Source: an uncultured Collinsella sp. (lineage in GTDB: Bacteria > Actinomycetota > Coriobacteriia > Coriobacteriales > Coriobacteriaceae). Taken from it: 30,979 nucleotides of DNA. The DNA is taken from positions 1-30,979 of the forward strand of contig CAKTWK010000023.1 of NCBI GenBank assembly GCA_934630735.1. Reading direction: 5' to 3'. A program made the translations under genes and the position numbers. The notes under the pieces were generated by a model. It was not told where the DNA came from, searched no databases, and saw only the letters and a list, made by a program, of their open reading frames with translations. This document shows positions 30,340-30,979 of the stretch, one piece after another. Positions within the stretch are counted from its first letter, which is position 1; each line of letters opens with the position of its first letter.

Positions 30340-30979
30340 CTAGATCAGGTCCTCCGCATCATCGAAGGCGTCGGTGTCGTGGACACCGCAGAAACGGGAG
30401 CCGGGACGGGCCTGGTTGCGGCACTGGACGCCGTCCTCGGACACGTACTCGCAGCGGCGGACGTCCTCGTCCTCCTCGTCACCGATCAGGTCGGCGGTGG
30501 GCTCCTCGTGAACGGGAACGTTCTTGAGGATATCGGCGGCAAGCGTCTCGGACTTGATGTCGATGTGCCAGCCGGTCAGGCGCGCAGCGAGGCGGGCGTT
30601 CTGGCCTTCCTTGCCGATGGCGAGGGACAGCTGGTCGTCGGGGACGATGACGCCGGCGTAGGCCTTCTCCTCGTCGATGAGGACGCGGGTGACCTTAGCG
30701 GGCGAAAGGGCGTTGGCGACGTAGACGGCAGGATCGGCATCCCACAGGATGACGTCGACGCGCTCGCCACGGAGCTCGCCCACGACAGCGCGAACACGGC
30801 TGCCCTTGGGGCCGACGCAGGCACCCACGGGATCCAGACGGTCGTCGAGCGAGTGGACGGCAACCTTGGAACGCTGGCCAGGCTCGCGGGCGATCGACTT
30901 GATCTGGACGGTGCCCTCATAGATCTCGGGCACCTCCTGCTCAAACAGACGACGCATGAGCTCGGGGTGGGTACGGGAG
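30340..30979 (-). CDS. nusA: Transcription termination/antitermination factor NusA, 3' part, with Cys3His tail
   Basis: The 5' part lies outside the window; the frame is open to the edge. The visible part reads [22 protein letters not shown], which is the end of the S1 domain/start of KH region typical of NusA. The two RNA-binding KH domains follow, with [22 protein letters not shown] and [19 protein letters not shown]. NusA binds RNA polymerase and nascent RNA, controlling pausing, termination and rRNA antitermination. After KH2 there is an acidic linker, then a compact Cys/His motif (CX9CX10CX2H, from CEYVSEDG to FCGVH) and an acidic end. That tail is not a standard NusA element and looks like a small zinc site. 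infB follows after 91 bases. Confidence 0.94.
   Translation of the reverse strand, partial: SRTHPELMRRLFEQEVPEIYEGTVQIKSIAREPGQRSKVAVHSLDDRLDPVGACVGPKGSRVRAVVGELRGERVDVILWDADPAVYVANALSPAKVTRVLIDEEKAYAGVIVPDDQLSLAIGKEGQNARLAARLTGWHIDIKSETLAADILKNVPVHEEPTADLIGDEEDEDVRRCEYVSEDGVQCRNQARPGSRFCGVHDTDAFDDAEDLI

Noticed and set aside
1..30979. CRISPR arrays, prophage, insertion sequences, toxin-antitoxin or defence genes
   Set aside because: No regularly spaced repeats, transposase, integrase or defence motifs were seen. The tRNA genes have no adjacent integrase or attachment-site duplication beyond the second tRNA copy.

Overview
The window looks like a housekeeping chromosomal segment of a high-GC Gram-positive bacterium of the Coriobacteriia, most likely Collinsella or a close relative. 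This rests on base composition, an actinobacterial gene order (coaD, a SepIVA/DivIVA-like protein, DUF177, rpmF), a fatty acid kinase FakA/Asp23 pair, and an inverted repeat that resembles repeats I associate with Collinsella. The genus is an inference; no search was run. Twenty-seven protein genes and two tRNA genes are supported. All but one gene lie on the minus strand, and no gene is visibly broken.

Read in the direction of transcription, from high to low coordinates, the layout is as follows. (1) 30979-20548: nusA (cut by the window edge), infB, rbfA, nrnA, truB, ribF, dnaG, rpoD. The nusA/infB translation-initiation operon runs through overlapping stops and starts straight into the primase/sigma-factor pair. 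(2) 20547-20030: a region of nested inverted repeats and a terminator, then two tRNA-Asn genes behind a strong promoter with an UP-like A/T tract. (3) 19871-14523: asp23, fakA, recG, rsmD, coaD. (4) 14454-12052: sepIVA-like gene, DUF177, rpmF (59 codons), plsX, with a terminator-like hairpin just before plsX. (5) 11927-5006: acpP, rnc, smc, ftsY, ffh. (6) 4122-4886 on the plus strand: a DUF134-NifX fusion with a His/Cys-rich tail, behind two matching palindromes. (7) 3955-80: thyA, folA, a SpoU/TrmH rRNA methyltransferase and a MATE transporter, then a perfect 23-bp inverted repeat.

The genes cover transcription and translation (NusA, IF2, RbfA, TruB, RNase III, RsmD, L32, sigma factor), replication and chromosome upkeep (DnaG, RecG, SMC), protein targeting (Ffh, FtsY), lipid synthesis (AcpP, PlsX, FakA), and cofactor and nucleotide supply (CoaD, RibF, ThyA, DHFR).

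I see no mobile gene cluster, CRISPR array or defence system. The least ordinary features are the autoregulation-like architecture and internal start of the DUF134-NifX gene, a Cys3His tail on NusA where ylxR is missing, the hairpin between rpmF and plsX, the divergent position 48 of the twin tRNA-Asn genes, and the nested palindromes downstream of rpoD.
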